From Vibrio sp. 10N (GTDB lineage: Bacteria; Pseudomonadota; Gammaproteobacteria; Enterobacterales; Vibrionaceae), in the NCBI RefSeq assembly GCF_036245475.1, contig NZ_BTPM01000002.1, positions 124,001 to 188,000 on the forward strand: DNA of 64,000 nucleotides, given 5' to 3'. The notes under the pieces are model-generated. The model searched no databases and was not told where the DNA came from. It worked only from the letters and a program-made list of their open reading frames with translations. Below are positions 24,984-33,017 of this stretch, one piece after another. Position 1 is the stretch's first letter. Each line of letters begins with the position of its first letter. A program made the position numbers and the translations under genes.

Positions 24984-27431
24984 ATGAACAAAAAACTCGT
25001 CTCTTTATTAATTGCAGGCACACTAACATCAACGGTATGGGCTATGGCACCGAATACAGATCTGAATCTAATGCCTTATCCACAAACAGTGGAGCTAAGA
25101 CAGGGCGCTGTCGTCATCGACAAAGACTTTAGTATTTACATCAAAGGTTTTAACTCTGAGCGCGTGGAAGCGACCGCAAAACGTTTTGTGAATCGTCTAG
25201 AGCGTCAAACGGGTCTTCCAACACTGAACTGGCAAGCAGAAAGTTCTAGTGAAGCGACTTTAGTGATTGATATCGACCAAGCGCCAAAATCGGCAGTGCA
25301 AGATATCAATGCTGATGAGTCCTACACGCTGGATGTACAGAACGGTCAAATTGTCCTTAAAGCCAACCGTCCTTATGGTGCGATTCGTGGTATCGAGACT
25401 ATCCTTCAGCTAGTAAAAACAGACGCCATCGGATACTCAGTACCGGCTATCTATGTAGAAGACGAACCACGTTTTCGCTGGCGTGGGGTCTCTTATGACA
25501 CATCACGTCACTTTATTGAGATGGAAGTGATTTTGCGTCAGTTGGATGCTATGGCGTCTGCGAAGATGAACGTGTTCCACTGGCATATTTGGGATGACCA
25601 AGGCATTCGCATTCAGCTTGATAACTACACTAAGCTGTGGGAAAAAACCACAGATGGTGACTACTACACCAAAGATCAGATTCGCTATGTTGTCGACTAC
25701 GCGCGTGAGTTGGGTATTCGTGTCGTACCAGAAATCTCGCTACCTGGTCACGCATCAGCGGTTGCACATGCTTATCCTGAGCTGATGTCAGGTTTGGGCG
25801 AGCAAAGTTATCCGCAGCAGCGCGAATGGGGCGTATTTGAACCGCTGATGGATCCGACGAACCCAGAGCTGTATACCATGCTGAGCAGCGTGTTTGATGA
25901 AGTAGTTGAGCTATTCCCAGATGAGTACTTCCACATCGGTGGTGATGAGCCAAACTACAAACAGTGGCAAGAGAATCCTGAAATTCAGGCGTTTATTAAG
26001 GAAAATAACTTAGATGGCGAACGTGGCCTTCAGTCCTACTTGAATGCGAAAGTAGAGAAGATGCTTGAGGATCGCGGCAAGAAGATGACTGGCTGGGATG
26101 AGATTTGGCACAAAGACCTACCTAAATCCATCGTTATTCAAAGCTGGCGCGGCCACGACAGTATTGGCCGTGCGGCACAAGAGGGATATCAGGGACTGCT
26201 GTCGACTGGTTACTACCTAGACCAACCTCAACCGACCAGCTACCACTACCGCAATGACCCTATGCCTCACGGTATTACCGTTGACGATAAACTGCATGAA
26301 GGGGAGCGATTTGTCAGCTACCAATGGGAGAAGCCGCGTACCAAAGGCGGTCCTCGCAAAGGCTTGCTGACGATCATTCAAGCTAAAGATGGCAGTGTTC
26401 GTGCCTTTACTGATTACAACGGCAAATCTCGTACTGAAGTTGAAATTATCGAGTACACCCCAGGTGAAAGCTTCAAGGGTCACTTCGATAACTTCATGTC
26501 TTACACCGAGTTCAACTTGAAGCTTGCTGGCGACAAGTTGGCAGAGGGCAGCTATCAGCTTATTGGTAACGTGCGTTGGCCGACGACAGGTGAAATTGTT
26601 GCATCTTCAGCTCAGCCAGGCTCAGTTATCCCTGAACCGACAGGTGGTTATCCAGCGGAACTTACAGAACAGGAGCAGTCGCTGATTCTTGGTGGTGAGA
26701 TTACGGTTTGGGCTGAAAACATCAACTCGCAAACGATGGAAAATCGCATTTGGCCACGAAGCTATGCAATTGCAGAGCGTTTCTGGTCATCTGAAGAGCT
26801 AACCGATGAAGCAAGCATGTATAAACGTATGCGAGCTATCGATAATTGGTCTGAGATTTCCTTAGGGATGCGCCATCATGCGGACTCTAGAGTGATGATG
26901 CAACGCTTAGCTAATGGTGCGGATATCACGCCGTTACTTGCACTAGCACGATACACGGAGCCTGCGCAGTATTATGCTCGTAACTGGGAGAAATGGATTC
27001 AAACGGAAAACCATGGCGACCTTTACAATCAGCATGAGCGTTTGAATCGTTTTGCTGATGCCCTTCCGGTTGAGAGCTACGCCGTTTATGAAATGAATGA
27101 TTTGGTGGAGCAGGTCGAGAAAGGTGACAAGCAAGCATTGATTGCGTTAGAGCAGCACTACCAAACTGTTTTGAACGCTGCAACTGCTGCCGAGCCTGTA
27201 TTTGCCGCCAACGTGGCGTCTGTCGATACAGTGGCACTGACCAAAGCGACCAAGCAGGTTGCAGAGATTGGCTTGACCTTGGTATCAAGGGCGAAATCTG
27301 GTGATAGCGTGAACAAAGCGGATGCACAGGCGTATCAAGCAATGATAAACGAGTCTGCGATTATCATTGATGAAACGATCGTTGCTATCGTTAAGCCGAC
27401 AGAAATGCTACTGAATACCTTCACTAAGTAA
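24984..27431 (+). CDS. Beta-N-acetylhexosaminidase (GH20), exported
   Basis: This 815-aa enzyme removes terminal N-acetylhexosamine from glycans. It has a signal peptide ending near TSTVWA, a GH20b N-domain, and the catalytic barrel with FRWRGVSYDTSRHF, NVFHWHIWDDQGIRIQL and the Asp-Glu catalytic pair in YFHIGGDEPNY. The barrel is interrupted after GYYLDQPQP (about residue 415) by roughly 150 residues that do not look like GH20. The end of the barrel then follows (LGGEITVWAENINSQTMENRIWPR). AAGGAAG before the ATG at 24984 fixes the start. It is the last gene of the operon, followed by a strong terminator. Confidence 0.88.
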   Translation: MNKKLVSLLIAGTLTSTVWAMAPNTDLNLMPYPQTVELRQGAVVIDKDFSIYIKGFNSERVEATAKRFVNRLERQTGLPTLNWQAESSSEATLVIDIDQAPKSAVQDINADESYTLDVQNGQIVLKANRPYGAIRGIETILQLVKTDAIGYSVPAIYVEDEPRFRWRGVSYDTSRHFIEMEVILRQLDAMASAKMNVFHWHIWDDQGIRIQLDNYTKLWEKTTDGDYYTKDQIRYVVDYARELGIRVVPEISLPGHASAVAHAYPELMSGLGEQSYPQQREWGVFEPLMDPTNPELYTMLSSVFDEVVELFPDEYFHIGGDEPNYKQWQENPEIQAFIKENNLDGERGLQSYLNAKVEKMLEDRGKKMTGWDEIWHKDLPKSIVIQSWRGHDSIGRAAQEGYQGLLSTGYYLDQPQPTSYHYRNDPMPHGITVDDKLHEGERFVSYQWEKPRTKGGPRKGLLTIIQAKDGSVRAFTDYNGKSRTEVEIIEYTPGESFKGHFDNFMSYTEFNLKLAGDKLAEGSYQLIGNVRWPTTGEIVASSAQPGSVIPEPTGGYPAELTEQEQSLILGGEITVWAENINSQTMENRIWPRSYAIAERFWSSEELTDEASMYKRMRAIDNWSEISLGMRHHADSRVMMQRLANGADITPLLALARYTEPAQYYARNWEKWIQTENHGDLYNQHERLNRFADALPVESYAVYEMNDLVEQVEKGDKQALIALEQHYQTVLNAATAAEPVFAANVASVDTVALTKATKQVAEIGLTLVSRAKSGDSVNKADAQAYQAMINESAIIIDETIVAIVKPTEMLLNTFTK

Positions 27432-27449
27432 CGATTGTTTTAGAGTGAC

Positions 27450-27500
27450 AAGCCAGGTAGTACTTAAGGATATAAATCCAAAGTACTACCTGGCTTTTTT
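27450..27500 (+). terminator. Terminator of the deacylase-hexosaminidase operon
   Basis: This is an exact 16-bp stem, AAGCCAGGTAGTACTT (27450-27465) with AAGTACTACCTGGCTT (27481-27496), followed by T's. Confidence 0.93.
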
Positions 27501-27643
27501 GTTAGAGATAAGAGGTTGAGACGGACATTTTGGCTGACCTGATAACCCCTGCTTATCAGGCTAATAACGACAAGTGAATTCCTTGAAGCACATTGAAACA
27601 GTATTCTTTCCCTCGTAGACACAACCACTGCGAGAACCCCGCT

Positions 27644-28066
27644 ATGACAATCACTCAAAACTCTGTTAAATCACTTTTTGCTGTTGCAACCCTAGCTCTC
27701 CTTGCTGGTTGCGCTTCACCTGCTTTCGATAAGGACAATGAGAATGCAGCACGTAATAGAGGCGCAGCGGGAGGCGCATTACTTGGTGCCACAATGGGCG
27801 TACTGACAGGCGAACCTGAGCTGGCTGTCAAAGGCGCGCTTGCTGGTGGTGTCGCTGGTGGCGTCGCTGGCTCTATGAAAGATTTGGAGGATTCCCGTGA
27901 AACCGGCCGTACAGAAACGCTCGCTGAGGGCATTAAACAAGACAATCGTAGTGACGCAGAAAAGCGCGCTGACGAGCTAGAGGCTGAAATTCGAATCCGT
28001 GAGTTAGAGCAAAAGTTGGCTGAAATGGAGAAGGCGCAACAAGTGGAGCCTAGCCAAGAAGGCTAA
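27644..28066 (+). CDS. Glycine-zipper lipoprotein
   Basis: This 140-aa predicted lipoprotein has lipobox LLAGC after VATLALL. A Gly/Ala-rich zipper segment follows (GAAGGALLGATMGVLTG and AGGVAGGVAGSM), which may insert in a membrane. The C-terminus is a charged coiled-coil-like helix (EKRADELEAEIRIRELEQKL). Similar YMGG/OmpA-linked zipper proteins occur throughout proteobacteria without a firm function. The start at 27644 places the signal peptide correctly; the open frame begins at 27593. Confidence 0.75.
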   Translation: MTITQNSVKSLFAVATLALLAGCASPAFDKDNENAARNRGAAGGALLGATMGVLTGEPELAVKGALAGGVAGGVAGSMKDLEDSRETGRTETLAEGIKQDNRSDAEKRADELEAEIRIRELEQKLAEMEKAQQVEPSQEG

Positions 28067-28106
28067 TCACATTGTCTAGGCACGCATTAGTTTAGATGTT
28101 GAGATA

Positions 28107-28205
28107 AAGAAAAGGCCGATTGATAAATCAATCGGCCGAAAACAGTGTGAACAAATCGGTTCACTAACAACGTCAGTTGGCTAGGTGACTTCATTGCTGA
28201 AGTCA
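28107..28205 (-). ncRNA. qrr: Qrr quorum-regulatory small RNA
   Basis: The minus strand carries a complete Qrr RNA of about 99 nt. The 5' hairpin is TGACTTCA-GCAA-TGAAGTCA. The family core follows at once (CACCTAGCCAACTGACG, then TTGTTAGTGAACC), and it is the part known to pair with luxR/hapR-type and other mRNAs with Hfq. The 3' end is the stem GGCCGATTGAT/ATCAATCGGCC (28137-28114) with TTTTCTTT. The first base, T at 28205, lies exactly 12 positions from the GC of a sigma-54 promoter. Vibrios make one to five Qrr RNAs, activated by phospho-LuxO at low cell density. Which Qrr number this is cannot be told. Confidence 0.95.
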
Positions 28206-28216
28206 TAATGTATAAA

Positions 28217-28231
28217 GCATGATGTGTGCCA
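28217..28231 (-). promoter_or_regulatory. Sigma-54 promoter of qrr
   Basis: On the minus strand it reads TGGCACACATCATGC: GG at 28230-28229, ten bases, then GC at 28218-28217. This is the exact -24/-12 spacing. Confidence 0.93.
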
Positions 28232-28300
28232 ACTTTGCCGAAAGCAATTTACCGACTTTTTGTGCGTCATTACACATAAAAGGTTCGATGTGTTCTTATA

Positions 28301-28312
28301 TTGCAAATGCAA
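28301..28312. promoter_or_regulatory. LuxO-type binding box
   Basis: TTGCA-AA-TGCAA is a near-consensus LuxO enhancer dyad about 75 bp upstream of the qrr -24 element. Confidence 0.75.
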
Positions 28313-28324
28313 ACCGCAATATAT

Positions 28325-28337
28325 TTGCAATATGCAA
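28325..28337. promoter_or_regulatory. LuxO-type binding box
   Basis: TTGCA-ATA-TGCAA is an exact inverted repeat matching the LuxO consensus, about 100 bp upstream of the qrr -24 element. Confidence 0.8.
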
Positions 28338-28547
28338 CTTTACTAACACTTCACTCAAGAACCCTTGCCGAATTTTCATTTCAATTTACGTTAAGAATGT
28401 GATGCTTTTGTGGCATGCCCTCGTAATCTTGACTAATTTTAGAAGCGGACACTTTAAATTTAAACTCAAAAGCGCATTGAGAATGATTAAAGGTGTCTCA
28501 CGCCGTCCAAATTTGTCTAGTACGTCTAAACTGAGGAACTCTCACAC

Positions 28548-29510
28548 ATGCAGCCAGCTCCTATTCCCGCCGATGATGATTACCGTTTGAAAGTTGTCAG
28601 ACAGCTTAATATCGACAGTGTGCCAGAGGAGCGTTTTGATCGGGTGACACGATTAGCAAAACGGATGTTTGATGTGGAGATTGCTTTGTTAACCATCGTT
28701 GACAGAGACACACAGTGGTTCAAATCCAATGTAGGACTCGCTGCGAATCAAACGGGTCGTGGAGAGTCATTTTGTGGCCATGCTATTTTAGGTGACGAGC
28801 CATTCATTATTCACGATGCGTCTATTGATGAGCGTTTTCGCGACAATCCTTTAGTGACGGGTGATCCCAACATCCGCTTTTATGCTGGCGTGCCCATCAA
28901 AATAGAGGGCGGTGTCAAGGTCGGTACCTTATGCGTTATCGACAGTAAACCGAGACTGTTTACCGACCAGCAAGTTCACGATCTGATAGATCTCGCGAAG
29001 TTAGCCGAATCAGAATTGGTGGCGAACTTAAACTCTACCCTTGATGAGTTAACTCAAATCTCCAATCGACGTGGTTATCGAGTACTGGCCGACAAAGTGA
29101 TTCAAAAATGTCGCTTTTCAACGGAGCCGTACACAGTAGCCTTGTTTGACCTCAATAACTTCAAAGCCATCAACGATACCTTCGGGCATTCAGTTGGCGA
29201 CGAGGCACTACGCCAATTTGCCAAATTGTTAAGAGCGAGCTTTAGAGACTCTGACGTGATAGCCAGAGTAGGGGGAGATGAGTTTGTCGTTTTGATGTCC
29301 GGAACCACAGGAAACGACTCCAAGTTCCCAATGACACGGTTTAATGACAAAGTCGCGGCGTTCAATCGCAATCATCAAGCAGTTTACGCCTTAGATTACT
29401 GCGTTGGCGTTGTTTGTTGCACTCCGCTAGACAATGTTGATCATGATGAACTGCTCGAACTAGCTGACAAAGCGCTTTACTTAAACAAAGCCTCTAAAGG
29501 GCAAGGTTAA
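28548..29510 (+). CDS. GAF-GGDEF diguanylate cyclase
   Basis: This 320-aa cytoplasmic protein has an N-terminal GAF domain (residues about 25-155: RLAKRMFDVEIALLTIVD, GESFCGHAI, FYAGVPIKI). A C-terminal GGDEF domain with an intact RVGGDEFVVLM active site (residues about 165-318) predicts cyclic-di-GMP synthesis. I saw no clear RxxD inhibitory site. GAGGAAC precedes the ATG. The gene is divergent from qrr. In V. cholerae a GGDEF gene (vca0939) is known to be activated by Qrr pairing, and this gene may be its counterpart. Confidence 0.88.
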   Translation: MQPAPIPADDDYRLKVVRQLNIDSVPEERFDRVTRLAKRMFDVEIALLTIVDRDTQWFKSNVGLAANQTGRGESFCGHAILGDEPFIIHDASIDERFRDNPLVTGDPNIRFYAGVPIKIEGGVKVGTLCVIDSKPRLFTDQQVHDLIDLAKLAESELVANLNSTLDELTQISNRRGYRVLADKVIQKCRFSTEPYTVALFDLNNFKAINDTFGHSVGDEALRQFAKLLRASFRDSDVIARVGGDEFVVLMSGTTGNDSKFPMTRFNDKVAAFNRNHQAVYALDYCVGVVCCTPLDNVDHDELLELADKALYLNKASKGQG

Positions 29511-29550
29511 GCGTGACTCTTTCTGTGAATCGTTGCTTAAAGACAGCTTT

Positions 29551-30165
29551 CTACAAATGGCCTTTTTGTAAATAGCTTTCTTGCAAATAACTTTCTTGCA
29601 AATAGGTAAGAAGCCCATCCAGTGATGAATAATGCAGGTCTGCACCGAAGGTGTCTGGAGTTTGACTTGAGTTGGAAATAAAGCAGCTTAAACAGCCGGC
29701 GTTTTGCGCAGTGAGAATGTCGTATTGATGGTCGCCAACATAGAGAACGTTGTGTTGTTCTAGCTGCCACTTGTCCACAAGATGTAGCAGTGCACTAGGA
29801 TCAGGTTTGGCAGGAAAATCTTCTCTAGTGATAAGCTCTTCTATTGTTAGTGCATGAGCGGTTAACTTCTTTTTCGCTGCCTCACGACAATTTCTGGTGA
29901 TGATGCCAAATCTTAAGCCTTCGTTTGATAGCCAATCTGTCAGCGAACGTGCGCCTGCCATTAAATCACTGGCCTCGGCATCGTCGAGTTCATGTTTGAG
30001 TATGGTCTCAATGCGTTGCTGCCGTTCGGTATCACAAAAGGTTTCATCGACATGGGTCAATAAATCTTTATCAGCAGGGCAAGCGAGTTCTAGTCTTAGC
30101 TGCTGAAAGTTGATGTTTGATGTCACCAGTGTGTTGTCTAAATCAAATACTACCGCTTTAATCAT
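29551..30165 (-). CDS. HAD-family phosphatase with repeat-extended C-terminus
   Basis: This 204-aa cytoplasmic haloacid-dehalogenase-type hydrolase has motif I VVFDLDNTLVTS, motif II IITRN, a motif III lysine within EDFPAKPDPS, and motif IV YVGDHQYDI. It resembles phosphoglycolate/pyrophosphate phosphatases, but the substrate is not known. The last 17 residues (YLQESYLQESYLQKGHL) arise from a 15-bp tandem repeat in the DNA and look like a recent extension. It is convergent with the GGDEF gene. Confidence 0.82.
   Translation of the reverse strand: MIKAVVFDLDNTLVTSNINFQQLRLELACPADKDLLTHVDETFCDTERQQRIETILKHELDDAEASDLMAGARSLTDWLSNEGLRFGIITRNCREAAKKKLTAHALTIEELITREDFPAKPDPSALLHLVDKWQLEQHNVLYVGDHQYDILTAQNAGCLSCFISNSSQTPDTFGADLHYSSLDGLLTYLQESYLQESYLQKGHL
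29555..29606. repeat. 15-bp tandem repeat at the 3' end of the HAD gene
   Basis: The units AAATAGCTTTCTTGC (29570-29584) and AAATAACTTTCTTGC (29585-29599) are near identical. A more diverged copy precedes them (29555-29569) and a partial copy (AAATAGG) follows. Confidence 0.8.
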
Positions 30166-30206
30166 TGAAATGAGTCACTCCTTGCTACGTCATGCTTCTG
30201 ATACGT

Positions 30207-33017
30207 TTACCTAGAGAGTTTAGACGACTTTATCACTGACTGATTTTGCGTATCGCGATATTTATCCAGAATTCGAACTGCTTCGTGGATATTAACCTCA
30301 AGTAGATTTACTAGCGACTGCATCTCCTCTAGCGCAGGCCAAATTTCGCTATCAAGTGAGGTTTGAAGTGATCGCGTTTTTTCTGTTATGCGAGACAGAC
30401 CAACGGCACTGCATTCGGTATCTAACAGTTTCAAAGTACTTGAAAGCGTTGCTTTGTCTTTGCTTGAGTAGCTAGTGATGAGCGTGGTGAGCGCGTCTTC
30501 ACTGGTTTGTTTGAATTGTTTTGTTCTATCTTCAGACAGCGGTGACTTTCCGTTGTTAGGACTCACGTTAAGCTCTGCTTCGGTCGTGTTTGATATCGAC
30601 ATCTGAGACAAGTCGTGTCGGATCAACTCGACGACCTTGCTATTGGCTTCATGTTTTGGCGGCATTACCAGCAGATGGCGATACTGTTGTAATGCGTCAA
30701 TAAAGCTTTCTTTTTGTAGTGGTTTGGTCAGGATATGATTTGCGCCAGCGGCGATAAAATTATCATGTGCTTCTTTAAAGACATCGGCGGTACAACCGAA
30801 TATGACCGTTTTTGAATGTAGTTCTTCGCGTATGACTCTTGTCGCTTCGATACCATCCATTACCGGCATATGGTTATCCATGATGATCAGATCGTAGTGA
30901 CCTTGTTTTACTTTTTCTACGGCCTCTTGACCGTTCACCGCAACTTCTACTTTGTGTCCCTGCTTAGTACAGAAGGTTTTTGCAACGAGTGCATTTACCT
31001 TGTTGTCTTCTACAAGCAAGATATTGAGTGACTGAGCGAGGGCTTGATCATCAAGCGAAACATGCGCTTTCTGTTGTTTTTTCACGGCTTCAGCGGGGCT
31101 AAGCTGCATGGTAACAACAAACTCACTTCCAACGCCGGGTTCGCTCGTTACGTTTGCGTCACCATTCATGATGTTGGCCAGTTTTTTAACGATGGCCAGC
31201 CCAAGTCCCGTGCCGCCAAACTTACGTGTTGTCGACGCTTCGGCTTGAGTAAAGGGATCGAAGATAGTGATTAGCCTTTCTGAAGGAATGCCGACGCCAG
31301 TATCTTTTACAGAAATAGTTAGGGTTTCGTCCTTACCGTTTTCTGTGGGAGTGCTGCTAAGCGTGAGGGTCACTTTTCCATCACGGGTAAACTTCACCGC
31401 ATTGCCGAGTAGATTGAAAATAACTTGGCGAATGCGGGATTTGTCCCCCCGATAGCATTTACCACTTTCGAGCTGGTTGTCGAGAACAAACTCGACGCCT
31501 TTTTCTGTACAGATAGAAGAGTAGGTTGTGACGATGGGCGAACAGAGATCGCTGATAGCAAAATCAATGGCCTCAAGCTCAAGCTTGCCTTCTTCAATTT
31601 TTGAGATATCGAGAATATCGTTTAGCAACGAAAGTAAGTGATTGCCAGACTCAAGCAGAATGTTGAGCTGCTCTTTATGCTGAGTTTCGGTGACTGAAGA
31701 CTCTAGAATTTGTGCCATTCCAAGAATGCCGTTAAGCGGCGTGCGCAGTTCGTGGCTCATGGTCGCAAGAAAAGTGGACTTTGCTTTGTTAGAAGCATCT
31801 GCATTATCAACCGCAAGTCGTAAGTCCCGCTCTAGGTTTTTTCGAACACTGCTATCACGTTCTACGGCAATGAACTGCTCGACCTCTTGTTGGTAGTTTC
31901 TGATGGGCGTTATTGCGATGTCTATCCAATACGGTGTCCCATCTTTGTGATAGTTAATCAATTCGGACTGAACAGGCTCACCTTTTCTAAGATGTGCTGC
32001 TATGTTAGCAACTTCTTGCTGTGACGTTTCTTTCCCTTGCAAGAAACTACCGGGCTTAAGTCCGATGACGTCTTTTACTTGGTAGCCTGAGAGTCTCTCG
32101 AATGCGGTATTTGCCCAAGTAATAAAACCGTTTTTATCTGTGATGATAATGGCGTCGCTTGCGTGCTCCACCACTAGGGCTAAATGAGAACGTTCTTTTT
32201 CTTTAGTGAAAAGCTCATGATTGAGCTTGGCTTCGCGATATTGTTGTATCCATTGACGCCAGTAGATATATCCGCCAAGAAACACAAACAGCATAACGCC
32301 TGAAAAAATGACGTGTCCTTGCAGGTTGGATGTTCTCGTCATCCAATAGGTGTTGACGTCATTGAGTAAGGTGTGAATTTCACTGCCGAGAAGCGCTTGC
32401 TTCTCTTGGTCTATTTCATTTTTGACTCGGGTATTGAGTCGAATGTAGCTGTCGATTGCGAGGATAGTGTTGCTGGTATGAGCATCAGTGGTCAGTGCTT
32501 GACGAGCTATTTGATTGTCGAAGTATTGATAGAGTTTGAGTTTGTCGGAATCGGAAGTTGATGCTGATAGCAGTCCTCGCTGTAGCTCCTTTAGCGTACT
32601 ACCGGAGTATTCAAAGGATACCTTAGCGCTTAGTAGGCGTTCTAACCTTTGGGTGAAACCGAGTACTTGGTTCTTGATATGACGTCCAAACTGCACGCCC
32701 TGCTCAGGTATCGGGCTGATAAAAAATAGGTAACCTTGTTGGTTCTGCAGCAGGTTGTCGTAAAGGCTCCCTGCTTCGAGTTCTATGGCAACCAACTCAT
32801 TAGAGAAATTGTCATAGGTCTGTTCATTGTTGTAGTCAAAGGTGTAGATGTCCTCAAGGGACTGAGTAATTTGATGGGATAGGGCGAGATACGCTTGCTG
32901 ATAGGTGTCACTAACCCGACTGTGAGATACACTGATCACTAGCCATAGTGCTGATAATACAATAGCCATTTGATAGAGCGTTTCGACACGCTTTTTGGTG
33001 AGTATTCGTCGATTCAT
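30207..33017 (-). CDS. Hybrid sensor histidine kinase
   Basis: This 936-aa inner-membrane kinase has TM1 at about residues 14-32, a roughly 200-residue periplasmic helical sensor and TM2 at about 235-255. A PAS domain follows (HASDAIIITDKNGFITWANTAF), then HisKA with the phospho-His in FLATMSHELRTPLNGIL. The ATPase has GGTGLGLAIVKKL, and the receiver has LLVEDNKVN and the Asp in IIMDNHMPVMDG. A C-terminal helical segment (about 800-930) may be a degenerate Hpt domain; I see no clear phospho-His there. The ATG overlaps the stop of the di-heme peroxidase gene (ATGA), so the two are translationally coupled. The signal is unknown. Confidence 0.9.
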   Translation of the reverse strand: MNRRILTKKRVETLYQMAIVLSALWLVISVSHSRVSDTYQQAYLALSHQITQSLEDIYTFDYNNEQTYDNFSNELVAIELEAGSLYDNLLQNQQGYLFFISPIPEQGVQFGRHIKNQVLGFTQRLERLLSAKVSFEYSGSTLKELQRGLLSASTSDSDKLKLYQYFDNQIARQALTTDAHTSNTILAIDSYIRLNTRVKNEIDQEKQALLGSEIHTLLNDVNTYWMTRTSNLQGHVIFSGVMLFVFLGGYIYWRQWIQQYREAKLNHELFTKEKERSHLALVVEHASDAIIITDKNGFITWANTAFERLSGYQVKDVIGLKPGSFLQGKETSQQEVANIAAHLRKGEPVQSELINYHKDGTPYWIDIAITPIRNYQQEVEQFIAVERDSSVRKNLERDLRLAVDNADASNKAKSTFLATMSHELRTPLNGILGMAQILESSVTETQHKEQLNILLESGNHLLSLLNDILDISKIEEGKLELEAIDFAISDLCSPIVTTYSSICTEKGVEFVLDNQLESGKCYRGDKSRIRQVIFNLLGNAVKFTRDGKVTLTLSSTPTENGKDETLTISVKDTGVGIPSERLITIFDPFTQAEASTTRKFGGTGLGLAIVKKLANIMNGDANVTSEPGVGSEFVVTMQLSPAEAVKKQQKAHVSLDDQALAQSLNILLVEDNKVNALVAKTFCTKQGHKVEVAVNGQEAVEKVKQGHYDLIIMDNHMPVMDGIEATRVIREELHSKTVIFGCTADVFKEAHDNFIAAGANHILTKPLQKESFIDALQQYRHLLVMPPKHEANSKVVELIRHDLSQMSISNTTEAELNVSPNNGKSPLSEDRTKQFKQTSEDALTTLITSYSSKDKATLSSTLKLLDTECSAVGLSRITEKTRSLQTSLDSEIWPALEEMQSLVNLLEVNIHEAVRILDKYRDTQNQSVIKSSKLSR

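Noticed and set aside
28219..28590. 123-codon plus-strand open frame upstream of the GGDEF gene
   Set aside because: It covers the qrr promoter and LuxO boxes, overlaps the GGDEF start, has no ribosome-binding site and a random-looking composition.
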